The notes under the pieces are model-generated. The model was given only the letters and a program-made list of their open reading frames with translations, was not told the DNA's origin and did no database searches. This document shows, piece after piece, positions 1 to 8,592 of a stretch of DNA of 64,000 nt (the stretch's first letter is position 1; each line of letters starts with the position of its first letter). Position numbers and translations under genes: made by a program. This stretch comes from JAWKZG01 sp041396125. GTDB taxonomy: Bacteria; Pseudomonadota; Gammaproteobacteria; Competibacterales; Competibacteraceae. The stretch spans positions 248,001 through 312,000 of the forward strand of contig JAWKZG010000003.1 of assembly GCA_041396125.1 (NCBI GenBank), written 5' to 3'.

Positions 1-153
1 TTCAGCCGTCACCGCACAACTGTTGACCACCATAAGATCGGCTTCGGCGGGGGTGCTGGCCAGACCATAACCTTGTTGACGAAAGGCCTGCGCCCATTGT
101 TCCAGCTCGGCTTCATTGAGCCGGCAACCCAGTGCTTTCAGATAAACCTGCAT
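1..153 (-). CDS. mtaB: tRNA methylthiotransferase MtaB, N-terminal part (runs off the window)
   Basis: Only the first 51 codons are present, starting at an ATG at 153 on the minus strand. The fragment has the N-terminal signature of the UPF0004 domain of MiaB/MtaB radical-SAM methylthiotransferases: 'LGCRLNEAE' near residues 8-16 and 'NSCAVTAE' at residues 44-51. Cys10 and Cys46 match two of the three cysteines that hold the auxiliary [4Fe-4S] cluster in this family. The LGCRLN form and NSCAVT are typical of MtaB, which adds the methylthio group of ms2t6A37 in ANN-decoding tRNAs, rather than of MiaB or RimO. The radical-SAM core and TRAM domain would lie beyond the left edge, so the assignment rests on the start alone. 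It is divergent from the hydrogenase operon. Confidence 0.75.
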   Translation of the reverse strand, partial: MQVYLKALGCRLNEAELEQWAQAFRQQGYGLASTPAEADLMVVNSCAVTAE

Positions 154-390
154 TATGCTTGTACTTAAAATCCGCTGGAAAAAAAACGCATTATAGCTCA
201 GACAGATTCATCACACGGGTCGGGCGACAGACTGAGCCCGTGCATTGAGGAAAAGCTGATCATGTCCAAACCTGTTACTGCTATCAGCTGTCGCGCTTTT
301 CTTAACCGCAGCACGCTGAGTGGCACCGGTCCCACACACCCAAAACAGTCTGCTCTGATCCAGATCATCGTCACCGCACATCAGCCGGTA

Positions 391-423
391 TAGTGTTGAT
401 AGCATTTACTATCGACTACACTA
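391..423. promoter_or_regulatory. Imperfect palindrome upstream of the hydrogenase operon, operator candidate
   Basis: The arms TAGTGT-t-GATAG (391-402) and CTATC-gact-ACACTA (409-423) are inverted copies around a 6-base centre. The right arm runs into a TATAAC box at 422-427, about 30 bases before the hydB ATG at 454. The position suits an operator or an activator site for the hydrogenase operon. It does not match an FNR box, because the two half-sites are too far apart. The rest of 154-453 holds no gene that I can support. Confidence 0.35.
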
Positions 424-453
424 TAACGACGCGTTTGCAAACAGGTGTCCATC

Positions 454-1597
454 ATGTCAGATCAGTCTGATCCCCAAGCTGCCCCGGCGCTGTTGCCCGT
501 ATCGGCGCTGGAGCGAACTCATTACTGTGCTGACCGATGCGGGCTATGCGGTTATTGGCCCGCAGATCAGTGACGGCGCAATCGTCTACGAGCCGCTCGA
601 ATCTGCCGCTGATCTGCCGCAAGGCTGGATTGATGAACAGGCTGGCGGCCATTACCGACTGCAGCAAAATACCCGCCCTGCCCTGTTCGATTATGTGGTC
701 GGGCCACACAGCTGGAAACGCTATTTATTTCCACCCCGGCAGCGTTTATGGCAAGCCGAGCGGAATGACCAAGGGTTTCAGATCAATACCGATCAGCCGG
801 CAACTCCGCGCTATGCGTTCATTGGTGTGCGCAGTTGCGAAATCAAGGCCATGCAGATCCAGGACCGGGTGTTCAATAACGGCCATTTTGCCGACCCCGG
901 CTATCAGACCCGGCGGGAAAATGCGTTTATTGTTGCAGTCAATTGTGCCCGCCCCGGCGGCACCTGTTTTTGTGTCTCCATGGACAGCGGTCCGAAAGCC
1001 CGCCAGGGCTTCGATCTGGCCCTGACTGAAATTCTCGATGACGAGCGCCACGTTTTTATGGTCGAAACCGGCTCCGACCGGGGCCGTGATATTTTGGCGC
1101 AGTTAGCACTCACGCCTGCCGACATGACTGATATCAACGCCGCCAGCGCCGTCACGCAAAACGCAGTTAAAAATATGCAGAAAGCCATGCCGGACGGCGT
1201 CGAGACACTCCTGAAGCGCAATCTGGAACACCCGCAATGGGAAGCCGTCGCCCAGCGCTGCCTGAGTTGCGGGAATTGCACGATGGTCTGCCCGACCTGT
1301 TTCTGTACGACAGTCGAAGACAGCACCGACCTCAGCGCCACGGTGGCCGAACGCTGGCGACAGTGGGACTCCTGTTTCAGCGTCGATTTCAGCTATATTC
1401 ATGGTGGCAGCATCCGCCGCGAAGGCTACTCACGCTATCGCCAATGGATGACCCATAAACTGGCCCACTGGCACGATCAGTTCGACAGTTCCGGCTGCGT
1501 CGGCTGTGGCCGCTGCGTGACCTGGTGTCCGGTCGGCATCGATATCACTGAAGAAGCGCGTGCGATTCAAGACAGCGAAAAAGAGGCATCCGCATGA
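454..1597 (+). CDS. hydB: Hydrogenase 4Fe-4S subunit HydB (sulfhydrogenase beta type), one frame break near the start
   Basis: This is an electron-transfer subunit of a cytoplasmic NAD(P)-linked [NiFe] hydrogenase, related to sulfhydrogenase beta and AsrA of anaerobic sulfite reductase. Two ferredoxin-type [4Fe-4S] motifs lie in the C-terminal third: CLSCGNCTMVCP at about residue 245 and CVGCGRCVTWCP at about residue 323, counting from the GTG at 527. The uninterrupted frame begins only at that GTG. The ATG at 454 opens another frame reading MSDQSDPQ...LPVSALER, and this joins the main frame as ...ALER-LITVLTDAG if one base is dropped near 514-517. I therefore take 454 as the true start with a one-base insertion. 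The stop overlaps the next start (ATGA), and the gene heads a hydB-cNMP-hydG-hydD-hydA-protease operon. Confidence 0.85.
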
Positions 1598-2070
1598 AAC
1601 CTGAAGGCTTGGAACACTTGCTCAAAGAGCATCCGCTGTTCGATCAGATCAATCCCGACTATCTGGCCATTATTGCCGGTTGTGCTGCTAACGAGCGTTT
1701 CAACGCCGGCGCTACCATTTTCCGTGAGGGCAGTCCGGCGGATAAGTTCTATCTGATCCGGCACGGTGCGGTCGCGCTGGAAATCCACATTCCGGGACGC
1801 GAACCGCTGATTATCGATACCCTGCATGAGGGCGATATTCTGGGCTGGTCCTGGCTGGTGCCGCCTTACCAGTGGTTTCTGGACGCGCGTGCGGTACAGC
1901 TGTGCCGTATGGTCAGCCTGGATGCCACCTGCCTGCGCAGCAAGATGGAAAACGATCACGCACTGGGTTATGAGCTGTACCGTCGCTTCATGCCGGTGGC
2001 AGCCAAACGCCTGCAGGCCGGTCGGCTGCAGTTAATCGATATGTACGCCCAGCCTTCGGAGCGCGCATGA
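1594..2070 (+). CDS. Stand-alone cyclic-nucleotide-binding-domain protein in the hydrogenase operon
   Basis: This 158-residue protein consists of one Crp/Fnr-type beta-roll. It shows 'LLKEHPLFDQI' at the start, 'IFREGSPADKFYLIRHGAVALEI' across roughly residues 45-67 with the family's glycines, and a 'GDILGWSWL' loop near residue 90. There is no C-terminal helix-turn-helix, so it is unlikely to be a DNA-binding regulator. It may bind a nucleotide or a partner subunit and tune hydrogenase activity or assembly; that is inference. It overlaps hydB and hydG by ATGA junctions on both sides, which implies translational coupling and roughly matched amounts. Similar small cNMP proteins occur in group 3 hydrogenase operons of other proteobacteria, from memory. 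Confidence 0.75.
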   Translation: MKPEGLEHLLKEHPLFDQINPDYLAIIAGCAANERFNAGATIFREGSPADKFYLIRHGAVALEIHIPGREPLIIDTLHEGDILGWSWLVPPYQWFLDARAVQLCRMVSLDATCLRSKMENDHALGYELYRRFMPVAAKRLQAGRLQLIDMYAQPSERA

Positions 2071-2966
2071 ACCAAACAGCGACAGCCCCTGCCAGCGAGA
2101 GTATAAATTCCGGCTTGCAACCGGGCGCGGACCCTATGCTGCCGGTACCGTATATCATCCAGAAAACCCGGCGCGAACTGCGTGACACGTTTACCCTCGA
2201 ATTAACCCCTGCCCTGAATTCCGATCAGCCGTTTCACTTCGCGCCCGGCCAGTTCACCATGCTGTACGCGTTCGGCTACGGCGAAGTTCCGATCAGTATC
2301 AGCGGTGATCCGGCCAACCCCGGCACGCTGATTCATACCATCCGTGAGGTCGGTGCCATCACACGGGCACTGGGTCGGCTCAAGCGTGGTGCCAGCGTAG
2401 GGGTGCGGGGACCGTTCGGTGTCGGCTGGCCGGTCACGGCTGCCGAGGGCAGCGATGTGGTTATTCTTGCCGGTGGTCTGGGACTGGCACCGCTGCGGCC
2501 CGCGATTTACCAGATCCTGGCCCAGCGCGCCCGCTACGGTAATGTGTGCATTTATTACGGTGCCCGCAGTCCGGCAGATATTTTATTTCTGCAGCAGTTG
2601 CAGCGCTGGCGCGGCCGCTTCGATATCACCGTCGAGGTCACGGTGGATCGCGCACCGGCTGACTGGTCGGGTCGGGTCGGTGTGGTCACTCAGCTTTTAA
2701 CACGGGCATCCTCCCAGAGCGGTTTTGATCCGGTACACACCATCGCGCTGGTCTGCGGCCCGGAAGTCATGATGCGATTCTGCGCCAGTGCCTTGAACGA
2801 ACAAGGGGTCGGTGATGAGCGGATTTACCTGTCGGTGGAGCGCAATATGAAATGTGCGCTGGGTTTTTGCGGTCACTGCCAGTTCGGTCCCGGCTTTGTC
2901 TGCAAAGACGGTCCGGTATACCGGCTGGACCAGATCAAGCCTTTACTGACGATACGGGAGTTATAA
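2067..2966 (+). CDS. hydG: Hydrogenase FAD/NAD(P)-binding subunit HydG (gamma)
   Basis: This is a diaphorase subunit that passes electrons between NAD(P)H and the iron-sulfur subunits. The FAD-binding barrel covers about residues 25-125, with 'FAPGQFTMLY' and 'EVPISISGDP' followed by 'VGVRGPFGVGWP'. The nucleotide domain follows with 'VVILAGGLGLAPLRPAI' near residue 130. The C-terminus carries a four-cysteine [2Fe-2S] loop (CALGFCGHCQFGP, then VCKDGPV), as in dihydroorotate dehydrogenase PyrK and sulfhydrogenase gamma. Its 299 residues fit the family. The start overlaps the previous stop by ATGA and the next gene begins 4 bases after its stop. NADP(H) versus NAD(H) preference cannot be decided here. 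Confidence 0.9.
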   Translation: MNQTATAPASESINSGLQPGADPMLPVPYIIQKTRRELRDTFTLELTPALNSDQPFHFAPGQFTMLYAFGYGEVPISISGDPANPGTLIHTIREVGAITRALGRLKRGASVGVRGPFGVGWPVTAAEGSDVVILAGGLGLAPLRPAIYQILAQRARYGNVCIYYGARSPADILFLQQLQRWRGRFDITVEVTVDRAPADWSGRVGVVTQLLTRASSQSGFDPVHTIALVCGPEVMMRFCASALNEQGVGDERIYLSVERNMKCALGFCGHCQFGPGFVCKDGPVYRLDQIKPLLTIREL

Positions 2967-2970
2967 ACCA

Positions 2971-3765
2971 ATGTCCTCTAGAACCCCGCGCCAATCCAGG
3001 TCAAGAAAACCCAAATTGGCAGTCTGGAAATTTTCCTCCTGTGACGGCTGCCAGCTCAGTCTGCTCGATTGCGAAGACGAATTACTGGCGGTGGCCGAGT
3101 CGGTCGAGATCGCCTATTTTCTGGAAGCCACCCGCGCCCAGATCCGCGGCCCTTATGATGCTGGTCGCAGGCTCGATTACCACACCTCCGAGGACGCCGA
3201 GCGCATTCGCCGGGTCCGTCGCCAGTCCAAAGTCCTGATTACTATCGGTGCCTGCGCCACGGCCGGCGGCATTCAGGCTTTGCGCAATTTCAAGGATGTC
3301 GATCAGTTCATCAATGCCGTCTACGCGCGACCGGATTTTATCGATACGCTGGCACAGTCGACCGCTATCGCCGAGCATGTACCGGTGGATTTCGAGCTGC
3401 GCGGCTGCCCGATCAATAAACAGCAATTGCTGGACGTGCTCAGTGCTCACCTGGCGGATCGCAAACCCAATGTCGCCCGTCACAGCCAGTGCATGGAGTG
3501 CAAGCTGAGCGGTACGATCTGCGTCATGGTGGCTCACGGCACCCCCTGTCTGGGGCCGGTCACCCAGGCCGGTTGCGGCAATTTATGCCCGTCCTGCACA
3601 CGCGGCTGCTACGGCTGTTTCGGCCCGATGGAAACGCCCAATGCAGCCAGTTTAAGCACGCAACTGGCGACCCTCGGGCAGACCCCGCGCCAGCTTAAAC
3701 AGTTATATCGCTCCTATAATGCCAATGCGCCGGCGTTCCGGGCCGAGAGTTTGCGCCATGAGTAA
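2971..3765 (+). CDS. hydD: [NiFe] hydrogenase small subunit HydD (delta)
   Basis: The small subunit carries the iron-sulfur relay next to the catalytic subunit. The proximal-cluster motif 'WKFSSCDGCQLSLLDCE' sits at about residues 16-32, followed by 'IGACATAGGIQ' and 'ELRGCPINK'. The C-terminal part is rich in cysteines (CMECK, TICVM, GTPCLGPVTQAGCG, CPSCTRGCYGCFGP) that can bind two more [4Fe-4S] clusters. No Tat signal or membrane anchor is present, which fits a cytoplasmic group 3 enzyme. Its 264 residues suit group 3b. It overlaps hydA by 8 bases. Confidence 0.9.
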   Translation: MSSRTPRQSRSRKPKLAVWKFSSCDGCQLSLLDCEDELLAVAESVEIAYFLEATRAQIRGPYDAGRRLDYHTSEDAERIRRVRRQSKVLITIGACATAGGIQALRNFKDVDQFINAVYARPDFIDTLAQSTAIAEHVPVDFELRGCPINKQQLLDVLSAHLADRKPNVARHSQCMECKLSGTICVMVAHGTPCLGPVTQAGCGNLCPSCTRGCYGCFGPMETPNAASLSTQLATLGQTPRQLKQLYRSYNANAPAFRAESLRHE

Positions 3766-5121
3766 GTCCCCCCATAAGCCCGCCAGTAAACCCACAAACA
3801 AACCCATTGGCACGGCTAAATCCCGGACCATAAAAGTCGATGCACTGGCACGGGTGGAAGGTGAAGGCGCGCTGACGGTACGGGTTAAAAACGGCGTCAT
3901 CCAGGAGCTTAAATTCCGCATTTTTGAACCGCCGCGTTTTTTCGAGGCTTTACTGCAAGGCCGTCCCTACAGCGATGCACCGGACATTACCGCCCGTATC
4001 TGCGGTATCTGCCCGATTGCCTATATGCTGGGTGCCAGTCAGGCTATGGAGGATGCGCTAGGCATTCAGGTGCAGGGGCCTTTGCGTGATCTGCGCCGGC
4101 TGATTTATTGCGGCGAATGGATCGAAAGCCATGTACTGCACGCTGCTATGCTGCACGCGCCGGACTTTCTTGGCTACCAGGACTCGATTCAACTCGCGCG
4201 CGATCATCCCGGTGTGGTGGAAAAAGCGCTGCGGCTGAAAAAACTCGGCAATCAGATTCTGGAAGTCATCGGTGGCCGGGCGGTGCATCCGGTTAATCTT
4301 AAAGTGGGCGGGTTTTACCGCACCCCGCGCCGACGTGATATCCGCACCTTAATCGAGCCCTTGCGCTGGGCGGTCGGGGCTGCTCAGGAGCTGCTACAGG
4401 TTTTTGCCGGTTTTGAATTCCCGGATTATCACTACGATTACACCTGCGTCTCCCTGCGTCATCCCGAGGAATACCCGATCACCGAGGGCCGGCTTGTGTC
4501 CAACCGCGGGCTGGATATTGCCATTGATGAATTCGCCGAGCATTTCAGTGAAGAGCATGTCGCCCATTCCAATGCTCTACACGGCGTTATGCGCGGGACG
4601 GAACACTATCTGGTCGGCCCGATCGCCCGCTATAACAATAATTTTGGCCAGTTGTCGCCATCGGCACAACAGGCCGCCAAGGCAGCCGGTCTCGGCCCGT
4701 CTGCGACAACCCGTTTCACAGTATTCTGGTACGTATGGTGGAAGTGCTGTATGCCTGCGAAGAAGCGCTGCGACTGGTTGAGGCCTATCAGGAACCGGAT
4801 CTTGGCTGCGTCGACTTCAGCCCCAGTACCGACCCAGCGACGGGCACCAGAACCGGCAACGGCTGCACCGAAGCGCCACGCGGGATTTGCCATCACCGCT
4901 ATGAGCTGGACACCGAAGGCCGGATACTGAGCGCCAATATCGTGCCGCCAACCTCGCAAAACCAGAAGCAGATCGAGCGCGACCTGTTCGGAGTGGTGGA
5001 AAAAAATCTCGAGCTGCCGGATGATCAATTAACCTGGCGTTGCGAACAGACGATCCGCAATTACGATCCGTGCATCTCCTGCGCCACCCATTTTCTGACG
5101 CTCAACATCGTGCGTGAATAG
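3758..5121 (+). CDS. hydA: [NiFe] hydrogenase large (catalytic) subunit HydA (alpha), split by a one-base deletion
   Basis: This is the Ni-Fe active-site subunit, which interconverts H2 with protons and electrons. The N-terminal nickel ligand motif 'RICGICPIAYMLGASQ' and the C-terminal motif 'DPCISCATHFL' are both present, giving the four expected cysteines. The end 'LNIVRE' follows the last motif closely, and the extension is cleaved during maturation. Translation breaks at the CCC run 4696-4698; one added C restores '...GLGPVCDNPFHSILVRMVEVLY' and joins the two halves, giving about 455 residues as expected. I use the ATG at 3758 rather than an upstream in-frame ATG at 3719, because 3758 gives the family start and overlaps the hydD stop by 8 bases. 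With the gamma and beta subunits alongside, group 3b is the best fit. Confidence 0.88.
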
Positions 5122-5599
5122 AACGCTGCTTATTGGCGTCGGCAACGCCTGGCGGCGCGATGATGGCGTTGGCCCCCGGCCTGGTTCGTGCGCTGGCCGC
5201 CAGCGCCTTGCCGGAACGGATCAGCCTGCTCGAACATCACGGCGAAGGACTGTCGCTGCTGGACAGCTTGGCAAGGATTTACCGTGCTCATCGTTGATGC
5301 GATACGCGCCCGTGCACCGGCCGGCACGCTGTATTGCTTCGATTGCGTTCGCGACGAACTGCCATCCGGTTTGTTTCATTATTCCAGCCATCAGTTCGGC
5401 CTGGCCGAAGCGGTCGCGCTGGCGCACACTGGGCCGGCTGCCGCAACAATTGCTGGTTTACGGCATTGTTGGTGCTGATTTCAGCCATGGCGAAGGGCTT
5501 TGTGCACCGGTCGCCAGATCCGTAGAACGACTTGCTGAGCAACTCAGAGCGAAGTTTGTCTACGATACACTGGCTGATTTTTCCAGCAACAAGGGTTAA
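5114..5599 (+). CDS. Hydrogenase maturation protease (HyaD/HycI family), several frame breaks
   Basis: This endopeptidase would remove the C-terminal tail of HydA after nickel insertion. The start 'NRTLLIGVGNAWRRDDGVG' (GTG at 5114, overlapping the hydA stop by 8 bases) is the family signature, with the conserved 'GNxxxxDDGVG' and its metal-binding aspartate. Later pieces lie in other frames: 'PGLVRALAASALPERI' from about 5178, 'VLIVDAIRARAPAG' from about 5285, and 'LPQQLLVYGIVGADFSHGEGL' from about 5438 to the stop. Three breaks, near 5176, 5268 and 5430, reconstruct a protein of about 160 residues in the usual order. Either the local sequence is poor or the gene is decaying. An intact hydrogenase would need this or another protease. 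Confidence 0.7.
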   Translation: MNRTLLIGVGNAWRRDDGVGPRPGSCAGRQRLAGTDQPARTSRRRTVAAGQLGKDLPCSSLMRYAPVHRPARCIASIAFATNCHPVCFIIPAISSAWPKRSRWRTLGRLPQQLLVYGIVGADFSHGEGLCAPVARSVERLAEQLRAKFVYDTLADFSSNKG

Positions 5600-5671
5600 T
5601 TTCCTGTCTGGATACAGCATCATACAAGGCCTGAGCAACCTCTTGTTCTCAAGCAGCGCAAATGATCCGAG

Positions 5672-5700
5672 TTGACTTATCGGGCTTTGTGATTTATACC
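5672..5700 (+). promoter_or_regulatory. Sigma-70-like promoter upstream of the alkaline phosphatase gene
   Basis: TTGACT (5672-5677) and TATACC (5695-5700) are separated by 17 bases. The pair lies about 105 bases before the phoA start. No convincing Pho box is seen in 5600-5806. Confidence 0.35.
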
Positions 5701-5806
5701 AAAATTTCACGCCAATAAAATAATCTATCAACTTCGGATTGCAGTCAGGCTGATTATTTTGATCACTCTGCTACCATCGATAGTGACCACTGTTTGGAGG
5801 TGCGTT

Positions 5807-7365
5807 ATGAAGAAATTTTTGTTACAACTAGGCAGCCTGTTCTGCTGTGCTGCTTTCACTGCAGTAGGTGTAGGCGCTGCCCAGGCACAAAATGCCGCTG
5901 AGCTGGTGCGCAGTGATGATCCGTGGTTTCGCAAGCCTCGGAGACGTTGCAAAAACCTGACTGTCGTACCCAATACCAAACCTGCTAAAAATATTATTCT
6001 GTTTCTGGGTGACGGTATGGGCGTAAGCACATTCACCGCCATTCGCATCTACGAAGGCCAGCGCGCGGTAAAAGTGGTGAGGAAAATGTCCTCGCCTGGG
6101 AAACGTTTCCCTATTCCGCTTTTTCCAAAACCTATAATACCAATCAACAGGTTGCCGACTTCGCCGGCACGGCCACCGCCTTCAGAGCGGCGTCAAAGCC
6201 AAAGCCGGTGTCATTGGCGTGAGCGATAAATCATTGCGGGCTGACTGCGAATCCTCCAAAGAGGCAATATGTGGCATCGGCACTGGAACTGGCTGAAACT
6301 GCCGGCATGGCAACCGGGGTGGTGAGCACCGCCAGAATACCCGCAACGCCGGCAGCTGCCACGCGCACGGCTCCGAACGGAACTGGGGAAGACGATAAAG
6401 ATATGCCCGATGGCGGCCAAAGCAGCCGGCTGCGTTGATTTTGCCCGCCAGCTGATCGAGTTTCCTTATGGTGATGGCGTTAATGTTGCCATGGGTGGTG
6501 GCCGGCGCAGTTTCCTTACCTGGCGATATGGCCGACCCTGAAGACGAAGGTAAAACCGGTGAACGTCAGGATGGCCGCAATCTGATCCAGGAGTGGCTGG
6601 ATAACAATTTACCCGGCCTACGTTTGGAACCAGGAACAATTCAACGCTGTTGATCCGGCAACCACCGACCATTTGCTGGGTTTGTTTAACCGCTCACATA
6701 TGGCCTACGTAGCAGATCGGGCCAAAGATAAAGGCGGTGAACCCTCGTTGGCCGAAATGACAGAGAAAGCCATCCAGATTCTGCAGAAAAATCCTGAAGG
6801 TTTTTTCCTGCTGGTGGAAGGCGGTCGCATCGACCACGGCAACCATGCCAGCAACGCCTACCGTATGCTGAACGATGGTGTCGCGTTCAATGAAGCAGTC
6901 AAAAAAGCGCTTGAGCTGACAGATGCGGAAGAAACTTTGATTATTGTAACCGCTGACCATTCCCACGTTTTGACCATTTCCGGCTATCCGCAGCGCGGTA
7001 ATCCCATTCTTGGCAAAGTGGTGGAAACGGACGGGCATGGCCTGCCGAAAAACGATTTCAAACTGGCTGGCGACGGCAAACCTTATACCACACTAAGTTA
7101 TGCCAACGGTTCGGGAGCCTGGGAAAGCAAGGATGACAACGCGGCACGGCCCGATCTGACCGAGGTTGACACAACAGACCCTGATTATATTCAGCAGGCC
7201 GCCATACCGCGCGGCAGCGAAACCCATGCCGGTGAAGATGTTGGCATTTTCGCCCAGGGTCCGAAAGCATATCTGTTCCGCGGGGTGGTGGAGCAGAACT
7301 ATATTTTCCATGTCATGGATTATGCCGCCAGCCTGCGCGAGCGCGCTGCACAAACCAGCCAATAG
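5807..7365 (+). pseudogene. phoA: Alkaline phosphatase (PhoA family), at least six frame breaks and a replaced catalytic serine
   Basis: The gene starts at ATG 5807 behind a GGAGG ribosome site, with a signal peptide of about 28 residues (MKKFLLQLG...AQAQ). 'KNIILFLGDGMGVST' holds the first metal-binding aspartate. The clean 3' part, from about 6650, has 'LLVEGGRIDHGNHASN' and 'VTADHSHVL', the remaining metal ligands. Between about 6065 and 6625 the protein must be assembled from changing frames (breaks near 6065, 6190, 6270, 6403, 6520 and 6620). The nucleophile motif, normally D-S-A in 'QVADSAGTATA', reads D-F-A here (bases 6157-6165), which would inactivate the enzyme. This could be true decay, with PhoX taking over, or a very poor stretch of sequence. 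It would act in the periplasm, releasing phosphate from esters. Confidence 0.75.
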
Positions 7366-7372
7366 ACCTTCC

Positions 7373-7409
7373 GCCCGGCGACCGGCCATTTACCAGCCGC
7401 TCGCCGGGC
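7373..7409 (+). other. GC-rich hairpin between phoA and the next gene
   Basis: GCCCGGCGA (7373-7381) pairs perfectly with TCGCCGGGC (7401-7409) around a 19-base loop. No T tract follows, so it is more likely an mRNA-stabilising or attenuating structure than an intrinsic terminator. Confidence 0.45.
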
Positions 7410-7431
7410 AGCGGTCAATCAGGGTACCGAT

Positions 7432-7890
7432 ATGCCTGCTTCAACACGTAGAGCCTTTTTAAGTAATAGTGTGTTGATCGGCCTTGCCAGCGGCCTTGCT
7501 TCGCTCTCTCCCGCATTGGCGCAAAGTGCGGCTCGATTAAGGTTTCGGGAGCTCTATGGTCAGCGGATGGTGTTTACGGATAAGGTAAAACAGCTGGCGG
7601 GTCAACGCGTCATCATGCGTGGTTTTATGGCACCGCCACTCAAGCCGGATGCAATGTTCTTCATCATGACCAAAATGCCGATGGCCATTTGCCCCTTCTG
7701 TGATAACGAGGCTGATTGGCCGGATGACATCGTGCTGGTGCGTCTCAGGCAATCATTCGAAGCTGTACGTTTTAACAAGCGTATCGAAGTATCCGGTACT
7801 CTTGAAGTGGGCCTCGAGACAGACCCGGAAACGGGCTTTGTCAGTTTATTGCGTATCGTCGATGCGGAATTCAAACTTGCTGCCGCATGA
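7432..7890 (+). CDS. Tat-exported DUF3299-like protein linked to an ABC transporter
   Basis: This 152-residue exported protein begins with a twin-arginine signal (STRRAFL at residues 4-10, hydrophobic stretch to about residue 28, ALAQS cleavage site). The mature part resembles DUF3299-type periplasmic proteins: 'QRVIMRGFMAPPLKP' followed by 'MAICPFCDNEADWPDD', where Cys87 and Cys90 form a CxxC that could bind metal or undergo redox change, and a beta-rich C-terminal 'RIEVSGTLEVG'. No function is established for it. It ends 3 bases before an ABC ATPase that overlaps an FtsX permease, so the three form one operon. As I recall, similar proteins sit beside FtsX/ABC pairs in Vibrio metal-uptake operons. 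A role in metal or envelope transport is inference. Confidence 0.6.
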   Translation: MPASTRRAFLSNSVLIGLASGLASLSPALAQSAARLRFRELYGQRMVFTDKVKQLAGQRVIMRGFMAPPLKPDAMFFIMTKMPMAICPFCDNEADWPDDIVLVRLRQSFEAVRFNKRIEVSGTLEVGLETDPETGFVSLLRIVDAEFKLAAA

Positions 7891-7893
7891 CTC

Positions 7894-8592
7894 ATGCTGA
7901 AACCGCTCGCCTGCACAGCGACTGATATCCGGTTAAGCTACGCGCTGACTCCCGGCGATCAGAGCACGTACTATACCGTTCTTGATATTTCACGCTTCAC
8001 CGCCACCGCAGGTGCCAGTATCGGGATTACAGGCCCTTCGGGTGCCGGCAAAACCTCGCTCATTCACGTCCTTACCGGCATCGAAAGCGCTGATACGGCG
8101 ACCATCCGCTGGGGCGACATCAATATTACCGAGCTCGGCGAAAGCGCCCGGGATGCTTGGCGCCGCGACCATGTTGGTTTGGTATTTCAGGATTTTTATT
8201 TATTCCCCGGTCTGTCGGTCTTGCAGAATGTCACACTGACAGCGACCTTTGGCGGCGCAGACAGCGATTTGAAAACACGCGCTTATGAGCTGCTTGACCG
8301 GGTTGGCGTTAATCCCAACCGGCACACCATCGACACGCTGTCACGCGGTGAATGTCAACGCGTGGCGATTGCCCGTGCACTGTTAAAAACACCACCGTTA
8401 ATCGTTGCCGACGAACCCACCGCCAGCCTTGACGCAGCCAGCAGCTGCACGGTGATTGATCTGCTGCTGGAAGCCCGCGATCAGGCAACGCTGCTCACCG
8501 TCAGTCATGATCCGGCGTTGCTGGAACGCATGGACACCGTACATATTCTCCACAATGGCTGCTTATCGACTGCCCGCACGACGACAGCATGA
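7894..8592 (+). CDS. ABC transporter ATP-binding protein (LolD/MacB type)
   Basis: This is a 232-residue ATPase. Walker A is GPSGAGKTS at about residues 47-55, the Q-loop is 'LVFQDFYLFPGLSV', the signature is LSRGECQRVAIARAL (the usual LSGGE has R for G), and Walker B is 'LIVADEPTASLD'. The H-loop is 'TVSHDPALLE'. This sequence group powers FtsX/MacB-type permeases, which move or extract substrates at the periplasmic side rather than importing small solutes. It overlaps the following permease gene by ATGA. The arginine in the signature is unusual but may be tolerated. The substrate is unknown; the exported protein upstream is the most likely partner. Confidence 0.85.
   Translation: MLKPLACTATDIRLSYALTPGDQSTYYTVLDISRFTATAGASIGITGPSGAGKTSLIHVLTGIESADTATIRWGDINITELGESARDAWRRDHVGLVFQDFYLFPGLSVLQNVTLTATFGGADSDLKTRAYELLDRVGVNPNRHTIDTLSRGECQRVAIARALLKTPPLIVADEPTASLDAASSCTVIDLLLEARDQATLLTVSHDPALLERMDTVHILHNGCLSTARTTTA

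Noticed and set aside
397..416. FNR box in front of the hydrogenase operon (TTGAT...ATCGA)
   Set aside because: The half-sites are 10 bases apart instead of 4, so it is not a valid FNR site.
3719..3757. Upstream ATG as start of hydA
   Set aside because: It would add 13 residues unlike the family inside hydD; ATG 3758 gives the usual start.
4690..4740. Programmed frameshift in hydA
   Set aside because: There is no slippery heptamer with a downstream structure, and the same kind of C-run loss occurs in unrelated genes.
5760..5790. Pho box upstream of phoA
   Set aside because: Only scattered CTGAT and GATCAC fragments are present; the 11-base spaced CTGTCA repeat is absent.
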